From Diadema setosum (lineage: Eukaryota > Echinodermata > Echinoidea > Diadematoida > Diadematidae): a stretch of DNA of 64,000 bases. The notes below the pieces were generated by a model that saw only the letters and a list, made by a program, of their open reading frames with translations, searched no databases and had not been told where the DNA came from. The stretch spans positions 40,729,455 to 40,793,454 of the forward strand of contig CM067066.1 in assembly GCA_033980235.1 (NCBI GenBank), in the 5' to 3' direction. Shown here piece by piece: positions 1-13,180 of this stretch. Within the stretch, counting starts at the first letter, position 1; each line of letters starts with the position of its first letter. The position numbers and the translations under genes are program-made.

Positions 1-118
1 GTGCATAGAAAATTGCGAAGATATATTTGCACGTTTTTTAATTCGCGCTAGCCGAACGTAGCGCGAAATCCGCGAAAATTAATGTACCGCGAAAATTTCC
101 ACGTTTACAGTAATATAA
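1..118. repeat. GCGAAA-rich dispersed repeat, copy 1
   Basis: Repeated GCGAAA/TTCGCG words ending in CCACGTTTACAGTAAT. Related to the copy at 7340-7540, which shares the GCGAAATTAA and ATTCGCG words. Probably a short non-autonomous DNA element cut by the window edge. Confidence 0.55.
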
Positions 119-722
119 TCACTCTGAATATGATTTCAAGTACTAGTTAGCCTTCATGGTTTCAGAATACAGCCAGAAACTTAAAATTGGGAAGAAACAA
201 GTTAACTAAATTGTAGAATAATTACATGTGCTCAAGATTTGTTAGCCGTATATTAAATGGGGCATGATGGTTTGCTATAATCTATCCATATGTGAGTATT
301 AACTTAAAAACTCTGTCCTTACAAAAAGACAGATTTCTTCACATTAAAATAACCACCTCTAAGGAGAAAAAATAGCATTCCTTATATAAGATTTTAATAA
401 TGTAACATTAAAATTCACAATCCCCTGTCCATAAATGCATTTAACACAATATATCAGAACTTGAAATCATTCTCCTTATTGCACTATAACTCCTAGAGCA
501 CACCTTGAATAGGGAATCCTATGATACATACGACACAGCTCTCAAGGGGAGATCCCCCATCTGTGGGCCGTCTCTATCGGCTTCAATTTCACCAGTTTGC
601 CCCATAAAGAAGCAGAATGCCTGTATGAACTAGTGCAGGCCCTATTTCTAACACTCAATGTAAAAATCAACATTCGCACACTGTGGCAATTAGAGTAATT
701 CTGTCTGGAATGGCTGCATTAT
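119..722. other. No gene or repeat seen
   Basis: AT-rich DNA without a supported coding frame. Confidence 0.5.
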
Positions 723-2325
723 GGGCCAGTCACAAATCAGTTGCGATGCGTCGGCGATGGGTAAAACCCAGGAAATTTTAACAAAATCTTGAGACAGATC
801 TCACGATTTTGCACCCGTTGGAGGCGCTCTCCGGACGCCTGCGGCTTGTCACAGATTTTTTAGGCATCCCCACACCCATCGCGGTCCCTAACTTTGAACT
901 TAAAATTGCAAGATTGCTCGCAAGATTTTTCACCCATTTTTGGCATCCCAGACACAATATCCGATGACCTACGATGCCCTCCGATTAATCGGAGGCATCC
1001 TCCGAATAATCTGATACTAGTCGCAAGATTCTGTGTGGGATTGGAAATTCAGGTTGAGATTCAATGGGCCGAATGCATAAAACAAGCAATTGCTTGTAAG
1101 CAATTGCTTTAAGCAAAAGCACAAGCTCGTCTAGCAAAAGGTCTAGCTCAAGCAATTACTTAAATCCATATGCATAACCTTTTGCTCATGCCAATACCTT
1201 TTGCTTGTCCCGCACGAGCAATTGCTTGCGTTTTCAACAAAAGGGATGTCACGCCTGTGCAAACACAAGAACAAAGGCGAGTGTGGCAGCATGTATTTGA
1301 AAGGGCATGTGTGTGTGGAAACATTTCCTGACATAGCAGAAGAGCTATGAAATGCACACACAGACACATACACACACATCTATACTCACACACGTATTAC
1401 TGGCTGATTCCCATCACTGCAGCTTACAGCAGCCCGGATCTGCCAGATCGCACGTGGAGAGAGGTCTCCTCACTCTCCACCGAAGTCAGCCATCCTACCT
1501 GTTTTTCATCACATTTTGCGTGCTAACCACTGGACATTCTCGTTGTTGAAATAAAAAAGTTTCTTACACTACTTATGAGTAATTTCTTGTAGATTTATAC
1601 CACTCCTTCACAAGTGTGGTCTCTCTTTCATAAATATGAAAATGATACTTAAAAGGGAACGTTCCGGTTAAGCAAAAGCTCAAGCTCATTTTACAGAGCT
1701 TGGCAATTGCTAGCAAGAACTAGCAAATGGTATGTTTTATGCATATGTTTTTCAGCAAATGCTTGGTCACTAAGCAATTGCTTGCGGGCAGCAAGCAATA
1801 GCTTGTGCTTGCTAGCAAAAGCTTCTGCTTGCAAGCAATTGCTTGTTTTTATGCATACGGTTTCGAGTAAAAGGCTAGCACAAGCAATTGCTAGCGTTTA
1901 TGCATTCGGCCCAATGTCTGCGAGTAGTCTCCGGCACCCTCCGACTGAATCGGAGGCGCCCTGTGGCGATTCGTACGCTTTCTGTGATCGTCTCTGACGA
2001 TTCGTACGGTGGAATTGTAGTAAATCGCCGTGTATATAAGGGCCTCCTTTTCCCCCACATATACATGTGTACCCAGGGGGAAAAATTAAAAGAAAAGACG
2101 ATCGCAGATATCATCTCTGATCGCCTCCGATGCAATCGGAGGCGATCGGAGGCTAATCCGACGATTTTTCGACGAAACCGGGTCAAAATCCCTGAAAAAA
2201 TCTCAAATGTGACTGCTCCACTTTAATTAGGATTATTGCTAGGATTGTTCAAGGATTCTTTATTTTCTACGACGACCCCCGGCCAAAACTAATCCCCGAC
2301 AGATCGCCGACATTGTGACTGGGCC
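723..2325. mobile_element. Non-autonomous DNA transposon of about 1.6 kb
   Basis: Left end GGGCCAGTCACAA and right end TTGTGACTGGGCC form terminal inverted repeats, next to ATTAT and ATTAAT, a possible target duplication. Inside are palindromic modules of the form CCTCCGA-N-AATCGGAGGC (near 980, 1945 and 2130) and many AGCAATTGCT palindromes. No transposase frame is visible, so it would move only with help from elsewhere. Confidence 0.6.
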
Positions 2326-3281
2326 ATTAATGGCTCCATGCACATAGCACATGAAATTGTGTATCTGTGGATGATAGTGCAATGCTGGTAGCACCCTCCA
2401 TGGTTGTCTCATTTTCAAAATGAAAACCAGATTGTTTGTATTGTGCCCCCCAAAAAATAACTTTTTCTATTTTGTCTGATTTTTCTTGTCACTGAAATTG
2501 CCTTGCAATATTGTGTATCATACACACTCTGCATAAATATACACACAATGTATGGACATGTATATTATAAATTATGTATTCATATTTATACACATATAAT
2601 CATAGTAAGTCATATTATCTGTAAGGGTACTCGATCGTTGTGATTATTTCAGAAATACCTATCAACAAACCATCTTTATTCTCACCCTTTTCCAGCATTT
2701 GCTCTTTTAAGACACACTGAAACATTCAACTTACCAAGATTTGCTGATGTTGATGTTTAAAGGTAGTGATTGCTGAAGTTTTAACTTGGTCACACCAAGT
2801 CAGTTACTCTTAATGCATACTTGTTTTGACAAATGGAGGTTAATCCGTGCAAAATATGGAATTTAAACTTTTTTTTTTGTCTTCAAAACAAGAATATAGA
2901 AAGAGAAACTTCAAAGTGACATAAACATAATTTTTTTCCAGTCATAACTGTATCTTGGAACAGAAAGAAATAATTTTTTATAACAGCTTCTAGAAAGACT
3001 GTTGCGATATGTCAAGTTTTTCTCTTCATGAAATAGTTGTTCTTCCACTATAAAAAAAAACAACAAAATAATGACACTGTTTGAGAACTATTCTATTTGT
3101 AGCAACTGTACAGTCATGGCAAGAGAAATTATTTCATAAGTTTACAAAGGTACAGACTGCAATGATTCTCACAGAATTACCTTAGGTTAGAAAACAAATA
3201 AAACAAAACAAAATGACTTCGTGCTTGGTGACACCACTTTCTGCTTTTTTTTTCTTTGTTTTTTTTTTTTTTTTCCAGATA
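2326..3281. other. No gene seen
   Basis: AT-rich DNA with T tracts near 2868, 3247 and 3261; nothing else supported. Confidence 0.5.
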
Positions 3282-3890
3282 CAGTATTCATCGCAAAATC
3301 GGGCATCTGATAATCAGGAACCTCGCTTAAATGACATACACTTCCCAGAAACATTTCCAATGCATGTTATTTTCACTGGATAATCGGGCGGGGACCTCTG
3401 ATAAACGGGACAATTTTTCTTCAAGCGATCTTTGATTTTGTTGATATTTTACACAAAAAATCTACCAAAATACCACAACAATATTTCAAAGATTCCCTAT
3501 CAGTTGTCGTTTACATCGAACTTACAAAGCAAGCTTCGGACTGGTGTGTTTTGACCTCCGTCCATCCAGTACACGTACATGCATAGCCACGAAAGCGCCG
3601 TGTATAAGTATCCATGCCATTGCGAAACACATGCTTTCGCGAACATTCTTCTCCCCTACATATAAGCAAAGCCATGTGCAGGGAGAGCTAGAGGGTCGCG
3701 CCGAGGGGTAGTGTGGTTGTGTATTCATGTACATGTACAGTACGTCAGTATGCATGTGTGTGTGTGTGCACTACATGTACATGTCGTATGCCGTTAGTGT
3801 ATGGTGAGTGCTCATCGCGAAATCGGGCACCCCGCTTAAAGGGGCCGTGTTTGCTACTCCCAACCTGTCCCGATTATGCGATGAATACTG
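3282..3890. mobile_element. Mariner/pogo-like miniature element
   Basis: Ends CAGTATTCATCGCA and TGCGATGAATACTG are inverted repeats, each flanked by TA. The adjoining words (AATCGGG, GATAAACGGGAC) and the TA target site fit the Tc1/mariner superfamily, Tigger/pogo type. About 609 bp with no transposase frame. Confidence 0.6.
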
Positions 3891-6800
3891 TACTGCAAAC
3901 AGTGCATGAGACACATTTAACAAGTTTCAATACATATCATGTTGTCAAGTTATGCTTAGCCTTACAAAGTGGCAGATAACAAAATATGAATACAGATGTG
4001 CATATTGATACACTTGGGTCTTCTTACATGTGGCAGCTGTTCTTCTATAGGTGAATACCAACATTACATAGCCATCATTATCATCAATGGCTCCAAGTTT
4101 CAATCAGACAAATGAGCTCACTCACATGGAGACATTTTTAGAATCTAAGTGCAAAATCTGTTGGTTCTGTCACAAAATAGTTTCACACAAATGTTTCATT
4201 CTCTCATACTAAAATAATGCCACAAGCAAATGCTGCAAAGGATAAAAACACAAAGTATGAGAAAAATGTGTATGTTTGCAATTTTGAGCCCCTGAAGCAT
4301 CATTCATTAAAGTCTTTATGTAATTGAAACTGACAACTGTCATCAAGCCATTTTTGTAGTATATAAAGAGAAAGGACAATATTGAGATGTTTCTGTTACA
4401 AGTTTTCAAAAAATCTACTTTTAGTTTCACTTGTCCTATTCATTTATTCCTCTGAAATAAAGATGAAGAATGACAGTAGTGGGGAATAATTTTGAAACAT
4501 GTACCCTGGTTTATATAGTTGACAAACCTCTCATTCTATCACAAAATCATTATTTTATTTCCATTTCACTCTGCGAATGACTAGATTTTGGCATTTCAAG
4601 AACTAGGTCTACTTCCTCCCAGCTTATTTAGACAACACAGTGCACCACACCAAATCTATGCATATGGATGCATTAAATATGAACTAATATTAGTATAGAG
4701 TTGGTATTTGGTCCATGATGTGAGTAATTTCTGATATGCACAACACTAAGTATGTGGCCCAAACAGATTTTTTTTTTCTGGTTATTTGAAATGACATTCA
4801 TAGTTGTTTCAGCAATATCTAGGGAAAGATGACACTTGTCTCTATTTTTCCTTCCTCACTAGTCCACAAAGAAAAGAGGGTAACATTCCTCACAAACAAA
4901 GCCTACCCTTCTGAGTGCTTTCACATTAATCTAACATTTCGCCCTGAAGTCATATACCTCTTCACCATAATCCTGTTTTCTTTTGAAATTGCACCACACT
5001 TGTCATCTCCTCTGTAAGTCCATCAATTTTCCATTTATCTGGTAATTCTGAAACACATGTAAATCTCTATCCCTCAGCCTCCTAATGGCATCTTCTCCTG
5101 ACCTTATATAATAATTTCTTTACTTCTCTTTTTTTGCTTCAGAGCTTTCTACCAGCACAAATCAACCTCATTCCTTTTTCTTGCCCTTTGCATCTTTATA
5201 AATTTCCCTCTTTTATCAACCTTCCTCTAAAATGTACTTATCTCTAATTCTGCTCTTCTTCTTTGTTTCATTTTCTTGTCTATCCTTGCCCATTTCTTCA
5301 TTCCCTTCATTTCAAACATGTTTGTATCAATAAGAGGAAGAAGCTAAAATCTTCCTGAGTATAAAACACATCAGTTTCAAAATATAAAACAACAACAAAA
5401 ATTCATGGCAGAAGGACTTTTTCAAACAAAACAAAACAAAAATGAGTAAAGAATCAGAGAATAAATTTGCTCAACATGCCTACACTTGAAGGCCTAATGG
5501 TTTTCCCCCATTAATAAACTTGTGCATTTTCATTACACTTTCCATTATGGCTACAATTTCATCACTGCCAGATGGAAAACATTGACAAGGGTCCAATTTG
5601 CAATGCCATTTGCGGTCCCCACCATAATTTCCCCTCTTCCGGACGAGACAATATCTTGTTCATTTATCCACTTCATTCAGACTTTCCCCTCTTCCAATCT
5701 ACTCCTCTACAATCTAATGCAGACTTTCCAATCTTTTTCTAGGGCAAATTTCAAATTGGTAATTGTGTCACTATCAATTTGTGTCCACATTAATCATCAT
5801 CCAGCAAGACAAAATACTCGCTGCTGGATTCTCCTACTTAAGTCATTACACACAAAAAACATCAAATCATATCTAATAACTCCCCAGAACAACTGTAAGT
5901 TAAGTGTCCTTTGAATTAATTGCAATTAGTGATGCAAACAAGAAAATGGATGAACAATAATTTCTTGAATAGATGGTAGAGTCAATGAACTCTTACATCC
6001 TTTACACTTTACTAACAATCTTGAAGATTGACTGATAAACATTTTTCCCATTTTTCTCACCTTGTTCAGTTTCTCAAAGCATTCACGCTGTTCTGCAATA
6101 TACACCAGAATTTAGTCTTTCAATATGGCCTGTTCAAAAGACAACTTGAAATACCAACATCATTTACAATAATGCCCTTAATCACTTTTCAACTGCTCCT
6201 TTTGTATGAAGCTTTTCTGGCTTTGTCATTTGAGTGTTTGTTTGCTTTGTTTGTTTTTTTTTTGGTTTTTTTGGTTTTTTTTATCGGAATGCAAATCACA
6301 GTTTATCTAACAAATCTTAAATATAAATCAAACAAAATAAACATATGTTCAAATGCACTCCAAACACCACAAGGTAAAAAGGCTAATCTTTAAATAGAAA
6401 AGAATATCACTTCTACATTCTCAGCTGATACAAAGAGACATCTCACACAGTAGTTAAACCCATGTACCTCCATTATACACAACTGGTGAAATATTGCTTT
6501 TTTGAACGATCACACATGCTCAAATATCAGAAATTATTTTATGAAGATTGAACACACATGGCTTTAGAAACAGTGGGTCGTCATCTAGTCTTGAGCTTTT
6601 CATCGCTCAACTTGAGTAAACATTATCCTGCAGACTTTTTATCCTTAATAATCATGTTTAGTGACAAAGTTCCTTCATTTGTCCATGACATACATGAAAT
6701 CTCCAATTGGATTACCATCAACTAACAATACACCTGTTCACAAGCACTGCTGTTTTTCTAATAAGCCCAATACACTTGTGTCACAATACAGGGCATGTTA

Positions 6801-7339
6801 AAGGAGTGCCTTCAGAAACATGACTTTGATGCCAGCTTAGCATGCCCAGAGTGCCCAGAGTGTGCCCAGAGTGGTCAATGATTTTAAAACCACACATCAT
6901 TATGACCACATTTTTGCAAACCTTGAAAGCGGAACCTTTTATGTTGATATGTACACTAGATTCAATGGAGAAAAAAAAATCTTCTTTTGAATATAAAATC
7001 TAATCAATGTTGTGTTAGGTTTATCGATATGACTGAGCTCTTTGTGATAACTGAAGGTTGCCGTTCTCATTACATGATGTAGTTCAGTAAATCAATTGGT
7101 TCATGATGAGGCCAAAGATGATTACCTGTTTTCTACAGACCCATGGGTTGAAGCCATATCAAATTATTCTTTAACTACCGGTATGTATAAGAGGGAGCCA
7201 TGTTTTCTGAAAATATTTACCCACGACTCAATAACCATTAACATCAGTGATACTATTGATAGGCAACTTTCTGCTGTATTCCAAAGAAATTCATTCACAA
7301 AAGACTGTGAGTAGGTTAAGTCTTAAACTACTGTTAAAA
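3891..7339. other. No gene seen in 3.4 kb
   Basis: AT-rich DNA with pyrimidine-rich stretches (5050-5300) and a tripled GCCCAGAGT near 6843-6872. Open frames here (for example 5522-5914, 6028-6393) show no domain, splice context or composition that suggests coding. Confidence 0.5.
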
Positions 7340-7540
7340 CGAGGAATTTTCGCGTGCGTTTTATTTCGCGAATTTCGCGAGCGCCAAGATTCGCGAAATT
7401 AAAATGCACGCGAAAGTTCTTGTCTACACTATATGCATTGAATGCCAGTGGCAGTTCGCGAAAATTTCATGCAGCAAAAAAGGCCGGCGGCTCCAATTCG
7501 CGAAAAATTCATGCCGCGAATATGTCATGTTTTACTGTAT
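7340..7540. repeat. GCGAAA-rich dispersed repeat, copy 2
   Basis: Repeated TTCGCGAA, GCGCGAAA-type words ending in a TTTACTGTAT end that mirrors the TTTACAGTAA end of the copy at 1-118. The CpG-bearing words stand out from the AT-rich surroundings. Confidence 0.55.
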
Positions 7541-7898
7541 GTGGTCTAAATCTTAATATAGTAAGGAAAGTCCATGCTAATTTGTCCAGTTTCCTTTGTA
7601 CGCAAGTTCCAGTACAATCAAAAGATACTGGGAATACTTCCTTATTTCTGAAAGAATCAATTTTATTTTTCTTGGAGATTTGTCATAATTGTTTTCTTTT
7701 GGCAATTATGCTGGAAACCTAAAAATGCTTTCCAATCATTTCAATTTTCATGGCTAACCCATGCACAAGTAGGTTTAGGTAAATATTATCTGTAATGAAA
7801 CTCTTCAAGAGTGGAGGGAGAGCGTTCCTATTTGCCTCAATTCTACTGCATAACTACTGCCACCAACAGTTTGCATTACAACATCATGTACTGACTTA

Positions 7899-7997
7899 TT
7901 AGCCCATTGAGGATGAGCTGATTTTGGTATCTAAAACACACATTTCCTATATAGACACTTGCCCAAGTATACTTGGGACTTGTCTTCAATGGGTTAA
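7899..7997. mobile_element. 99-bp MITE, copy 1
   Basis: Inverted ends TTAGCCCATTGAGGA and TCAATGGGTTAA around a core with GCCCAAGTATACTTGGGA. A second copy at 20725-20816 keeps the same order with CCCGAGTATACGCGGGA. Confidence 0.65.
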
Positions 7998-8018
7998 TCC
8001 TACATTAATCAACATTAA

Positions 8019-8583
8019 AGGACGATTGTTCACCTTCATAAACATGTGAGTTGAGTGAATGCAGCAATATTAGTAGAACACATCATTGAAAGTTTGAGGA
8101 AAGTCGGACAATCCGTTCAAAAGTTATGAACTCTTGAAGTTTCAGCTCAGGCACGGCTGGATGAGAAGACTACTATAGCTTGTGATGTCACATGTGTACA
8201 ACGATATAAAGAAAGAATAAAGAAAAAAATCAACATATTTTCACTTTTCTCGCATAACAAAAGAACACTTGACTTGCCTCTTTCAGAAGGCAGGGGGAAT
8301 GATATTGCCCTTAACATACATCAGTGACAAGTTGAAGAAATGTGCACTTTATTCAAAAAGTTAAGTTTTGTGAAATTCTCTTTTTATTTTCCTTACATCG
8401 TTGCACGCATGTGACATCATACACTGTAGTAGTCTTCTCATCCAGCAGTGACTGTGCAGATACTTTAAAATTCATAACTTTTGAAAGGATTATCCAATTT
8501 TCCCCAAATGTTCACTGATGTGTTCTACTAATATTGTTGCATTCACTCAATCCACATGTATAAGAAGGTGAACTTGTCCTTAA
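8019..8583. mobile_element. Fold-back MITE of about 565 bp
   Basis: Two long imperfect inverted arms: the left arm holds TTCACCTTCATAAACATGTG and GAATGCAGCAATATTAG; the right arm is their reverse complement (CTAATATTGTTGCATTC, TAAGAAGGTGAACTTGTCC). The arms also share an AGTAGTCTTCTCATCCAGC block. The family looks like a known abundant marine-invertebrate repeat; that is recall, not a search. Confidence 0.7.
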
Positions 8584-8738
8584 GTCAGGATTGACAACAT
8601 AAAGATGGAATATGCGAGGGCACTCGCTCGATATACCACCAAAAGTAACAGCTGCAAGGGTTTTAAATTTGATATTTGTGATTGAAAGCCAAGTACGCAA
8701 ACAAATAAAAAAAAAATAAATTAATTAATAAATTAATT

Positions 8739-8754
8739 AATTGATAATAATAAT

Positions 8755-8790
<36 letters not shown>

Positions 8791-8833
8791 AATCATCATC
8801 ATCATCATCATCATAATCATCATCATCATCATC

Positions 8834-8889
<56 letters not shown>

Positions 8890-8892
8890 AAG
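8739..8892. repeat. Trinucleotide microsatellite (ATC/ATA)n
   Basis: About 150 bp of uninterrupted trinucleotides, TAA then ATC then ATA. The poly-Ile and poly-Tyr/Asp frames over it are artefacts. Confidence 0.95.
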
Positions 8893-10157
8893 TGAGCGCA
8901 CTACCATCCAAACTTATTGGTGGTTTGATTCTTTCATGATACACCTCAAAACCAAATTTAAATAGAATCTGTCAAAAAAACATGACCAACATTGTGCTCA
9001 CAAAATGTGACGCGGTGACAAAGTATTCTCCAGTGAATGCACCGGGGGATACAATAAACACATAAGGGGACATGTACCGCTACATCCACTAGGACAATAT
9101 CACATTAAAAACAGAGTTTAAGTAGTTCAGTCTAGACATATAGTGACTCTTACAATAAGGAGTCTTGCTAACTGAGAAAATGAATGCATAATACATACAC
9201 TTGTATGTACATGTAAATACTGTATATGGAACAAACTGATATAAAGTGGCTTCCCTTTACAGTACCCTCAGGGATACATGAGATAAGCAACTCAGTATCA
9301 AAATGTCTTCACCCTTTAAAATATTTCATCTTTTGGCCAGTTATATAACAAACACATTTCTAAATTAGCTCTTTAAGATTATAGAACTTCAATATATTTC
9401 TTGGAAATCAATATGAACATTCTTTTCTCAGAAAAATGCCCTTTTCATCAGCATAATCTACAGTAGATGAAGATGTAATATGACATACGGCAATCAAGTG
9501 GTTGCTTCTTTATAAAGGTCGACAGTTTCTGTGGGAATCATATCTACATTTTATTGCAGTCCCTCCTATTACCACCACTTGAGGGGATTATTCAAAGACT
9601 GAGTTAAACAATGATGGAAATAAAAAAAGAGCATAAAAACCAATGTATACAATCTAATGTACTGCAAGAGCTCCTTTATGTTGTTCTTCTCCACTGTACC
9701 AAGTTATTTGAATAAGGAGATATCAAATGAATATTAAATCCACAAAACTAACTGTAATGACCAATTTACTCAGTAAATCTATTTCAAACAGAAGCAGTAA
9801 TGAAAGTAAAAACAATATATTGGTCAAACAATACACAAATATGATTGCACAATGAGAAGATTGCAACTATTTGGATGTCAACAGATATCCATAAAATTTG
9901 AAGCCTGAGGGCAACTAAAATAAAAAGCCATCTTTGGCAAAGTGACAAAGAGGACGAATGTCATTACAACCTTGTTCAAAGATGTTGCTTTCCTCCTGAC
10001 TCGAAAGTATTCTCTTATTTTTTTGGAAAAAAAAAAAGAGATTCGATTTCACTACCAAAGGACAAATATCACAGAAGTAATCTTGCAATTATGCCAACAT
10101 TTGTCAGTGATCTATCTAATTCTTAATCTACTTTCAGTCACAGTATTACTTCTTGTA
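8893..10157. other. No gene seen
   Basis: AT-rich DNA, no supported frame or repeat pair. Confidence 0.5.
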
Positions 10158-10852
10158 TGTGACTGTGCATCACAAAACCAACAAAAAGTCGCACCCCTTG
10201 ATTTTATGTGAGGACTCCAAAAAAGGCAAAATGTGTCAACCGAGTCAATCTTAAGTTTTACATATAATCTGAAAGAGCTATTCTTCTTCGACATTATTCT
10301 GAAGTTTGGGGTCATAAAATGAATGGGAAATTGTGTTTTCAGCAGTTATTGTACAACCATTTTTTGTAGAGTAGTGTAATCAGGAAGAGGTCCCTTTTCA
10401 TTTCTTGAAAATCCTTTGCACACCCTTCACTTTCAACTCTAAAATCTTTGAAAGGAAAGTGCTACTGCCTTGAAAGTTGGCATCTATTAGGAACAGAATG
10501 TGTGAATAGAGCATGCTCAATTTCTGCTTAATCTGATAATCCCTCCATTGTTGTTACTATGGTGGTTTACATCCTGTTTTTTGTTCCATTCATAGCACAG
10601 CCAGCACAGGTTTGAAAAGATTGAAATAATGCTTGGATAAACCCTGTACTTCACAGCCTCTTTTCTCAGTCCACACTTTTCCAGAGTGCATGCTTTCTTT
10701 CCAATATTTCAATAGTTTTCCATAGGAGAGTTCCATATGAATTGAGTTTAAATACATCATTTTAAAGCTTAGAGTCTGCTCTTTCAAAATCTGCCCTTAA
10801 CTAAAAATTCATGTCTGGTGACTTTTTGTTGGTTTTGTGATGCTGGGTCACA
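10158..10852. mobile_element. Inverted-repeat element of about 695 bp
   Basis: Left end TGTGACTGTGCATCACAAAA followed by CCAACAAAAAGTC; right end GACTTTTTGTTGG then TTTTGTGATGCTGGGTCACA. Arms match over about 40 bp; the interior is unrelated and lacks a coding frame. Confidence 0.6.
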
Positions 10853-12194
10853 TGGTAGACACATCTTGAGTATAGCAATACAGATATCTTCCAATATTAT
10901 CATGTCATCATGAGATGTTGTCCAAAACAAGGTACATGGTGTTCCTGAGGGGTTTGAGCATATCACTACAAAATGCTTGAATTCTTGTGCAACATCCTCA
11001 AGAATTGGCAACACACTAAAAATGTAATCAAGCATCTGAAAAACAATTTGCAAAAATTGAGAAACATCAAATTACTCAGAAAATTTGTGTACAAAACATC
11101 AGACAGAAAATTTGTGTGCAAAACATCAGACAGAAAATCAAAAGTAAGTAGCAAAAACGAGAATCAGAAGTCATGAAATACTGTGCATTACATGCTCGCA
11201 ATGTGCACTCTGTGCACATACAGTGTACAATTTCTGCACTATTCTCATGTTCGGGGCTTGCAACATGCTTGAATTTACTTTTTGTAGACCACCCTGAGGT
11301 ATCATATGCTACCCACATCCTACAATCTTGTTTGTGTCAATCAACAAGCTTAAAATGTTTGTGATGGAATAGAGAGTTAATGCATTGGGTAAGCAACATG
11401 GGTACAATACAGCACTACAAAGCAGTACCTCTTCATCTTTTCCTGTCATTATGTATATTGAGCACAGCAGTCAGCTGCAATGATAACATGTGGCAAACTT
11501 GGCATGAGAGGGCAGTCTTTCACATCAGTGACAAGACTTGGGCTTTTAATCTGACTTGAGTGCATCACTTCACTACATTCAGACCAGCAAGTGTCTGAAT
11601 GATGAGATGGCAAAGACAGTAAGACAAGTAAAAACCATAAGATTTTTGCAACACACACACACATTCTTTTTTAGCAAGACATAAAATATCAAATTTATTT
11701 CCTTTCAATGATGATGTAAATTTGATATAAATTATATGCCCCGGATTACATTACAATTACACAAATTCTGCTGGAAAGAAAAAGAAACTAACTTTACTTG
11801 TTGACAGATAGAATGGAAAACTAGCCTTAGAAATTTATAAAGACTGAGATTTTAGGTGATTTGGTCAATCTGTGATCGGAGGTGATTCACCATGCAAATT
11901 TTGAGATGTTCATCAAAGAAAAGGAATTTGAGCCTGCTATTGTATGGACAATAAGCTACAAATTCTGCCCATATCAATACAATAATAATGAATCATTTGC
12001 CGAGTGCAGAAACTTTTATCTACTGCAATACAAGAGCTTCTTAAAGCTATTTGCTGCAATGTCATCGATCATTTAAATCAAATAAGTGTCAAATCCATGA
12101 AACACATCAATCTAAGTACTATACTAATTTACTCAACACAGTAAATAAACAAAAATATAACTATGACAAAACAATCTTTACAAGATTTTGCACT
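10853..12194. other. No gene; short tandem duplication
   Basis: Contains a 27-bp unit (AAAATTTGTGT, AAAACATCAGA) repeated twice at 11077-11130. No coding frame is supported. Confidence 0.5.
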
Positions 12195-12983
12195 GGGTAA
12201 TTCCATGAAGTTGGGGCAGTGTCCATGTAGCATCGTGAATTTTAAAAAATACATTTCAGCATAACTCAGTATTAATTATGCTATACATTTATTGTTTGTA
12301 GGCTTTACATTTGCATTGAGGCCACACATTTTCCTGGAAATGTTGTGCCATTCAGACTCAATTTTGATGAAGTTATTAAACAATATGTAACAGTGTCCTG
12401 TAGCATTGTGACGTGTCCATGTAGCATCGTGATATTTTAAAATTTGGTCCTAAGAGACAAATTATGGCAATTAGCTTGACCAAAATTTGATGCAATATGC
12501 ATATTTACAAGATATGAATGAGATAGCTAAATATCTCAAATTTCCTGTATACACAGTTTTAATTTTAAAAGAAAATTACAAAAGGTATCACGATGCTATG
12601 CGGTGTCCTTTTTTGTTACATTTGGTGGACACCGCGTAGCATAGTGACACATTGTATAATTTTCTTGTAACAGTAAAACTGTGGAAAGGAGAGTTAAGAT
12701 ACTTAGCTATCTGACTAATCTAGTAATTATGCATATTATATCAAATTTTGGTCAAGCTAATTGCATTAATTTGTCTTTTAGGACCAGATTTTAACTATCA
12801 CGATGCTACAGGACACCGTTACATATTGTTTTAATAACTTCATCAAAATTGAGTCTGAATGGCACAAAATTTCCAGGAAAATGTATGGTCTCAATACAAA
12901 TGTAAAGCCTATATGTATAGTATAATTAGTATTGAGTTATGCTAAAATGTAACACTTTGTGCCCCAACTTCACGGAATTACCC
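12195..12983. mobile_element. Giant fold-back element, 789 bp
   Basis: Starts GGGTAATTCCATGAAGTTGG and ends with its near reverse complement at 12963-12983. The two arms of about 390 bp match along most of their length, meeting near 12600. A GTGTCC-N-TAGCATCGTGA motif occurs at least six times in both orientations inside it. Confidence 0.75.
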
Positions 12984-13009
12984 TTTTATACTTCTTTTGT
13001 TTTAACAAA

Positions 13010-13066
13010 AAGATAAAGGGGGCAGCACCCCATATGCCCCCTCCTGGATTCACCACTGATACTTTG
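13010..13066. mobile_element. hAT-like repeat, right-end fragment
   Basis: GGGGGCAGCACC then GCCCCCTCCTGGATTCACCA matches the right half of the element at 36037-36200. Confidence 0.45.
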
Positions 13067-13180
13067 AATTCCTCTGAGAATCAAGCTCTGTATCATTTCA
13101 TTTAAAGTGGTTTCTTGGTATCTTGCAGAAAGTTAAAAGTTCAATTACTCATCTCCATCAATACTATACCATCTCTTTAA
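13067..13180. mobile_element. Fragment of the 390-bp fold-back MITE family
   Basis: TTTGAATTCCTCTGAGAATC, TTTCTTGGTATCTTGCAGAA and the end CTATACCATCTCTTTAA match the right arm of copies at 19388, 33770 and 62095. Confidence 0.6.

Noticed and set aside
8663..8965. Poly-Ile and poly-Tyr/Asp open frames
   Set aside because: They are translations of the ATC/ATA microsatellite.
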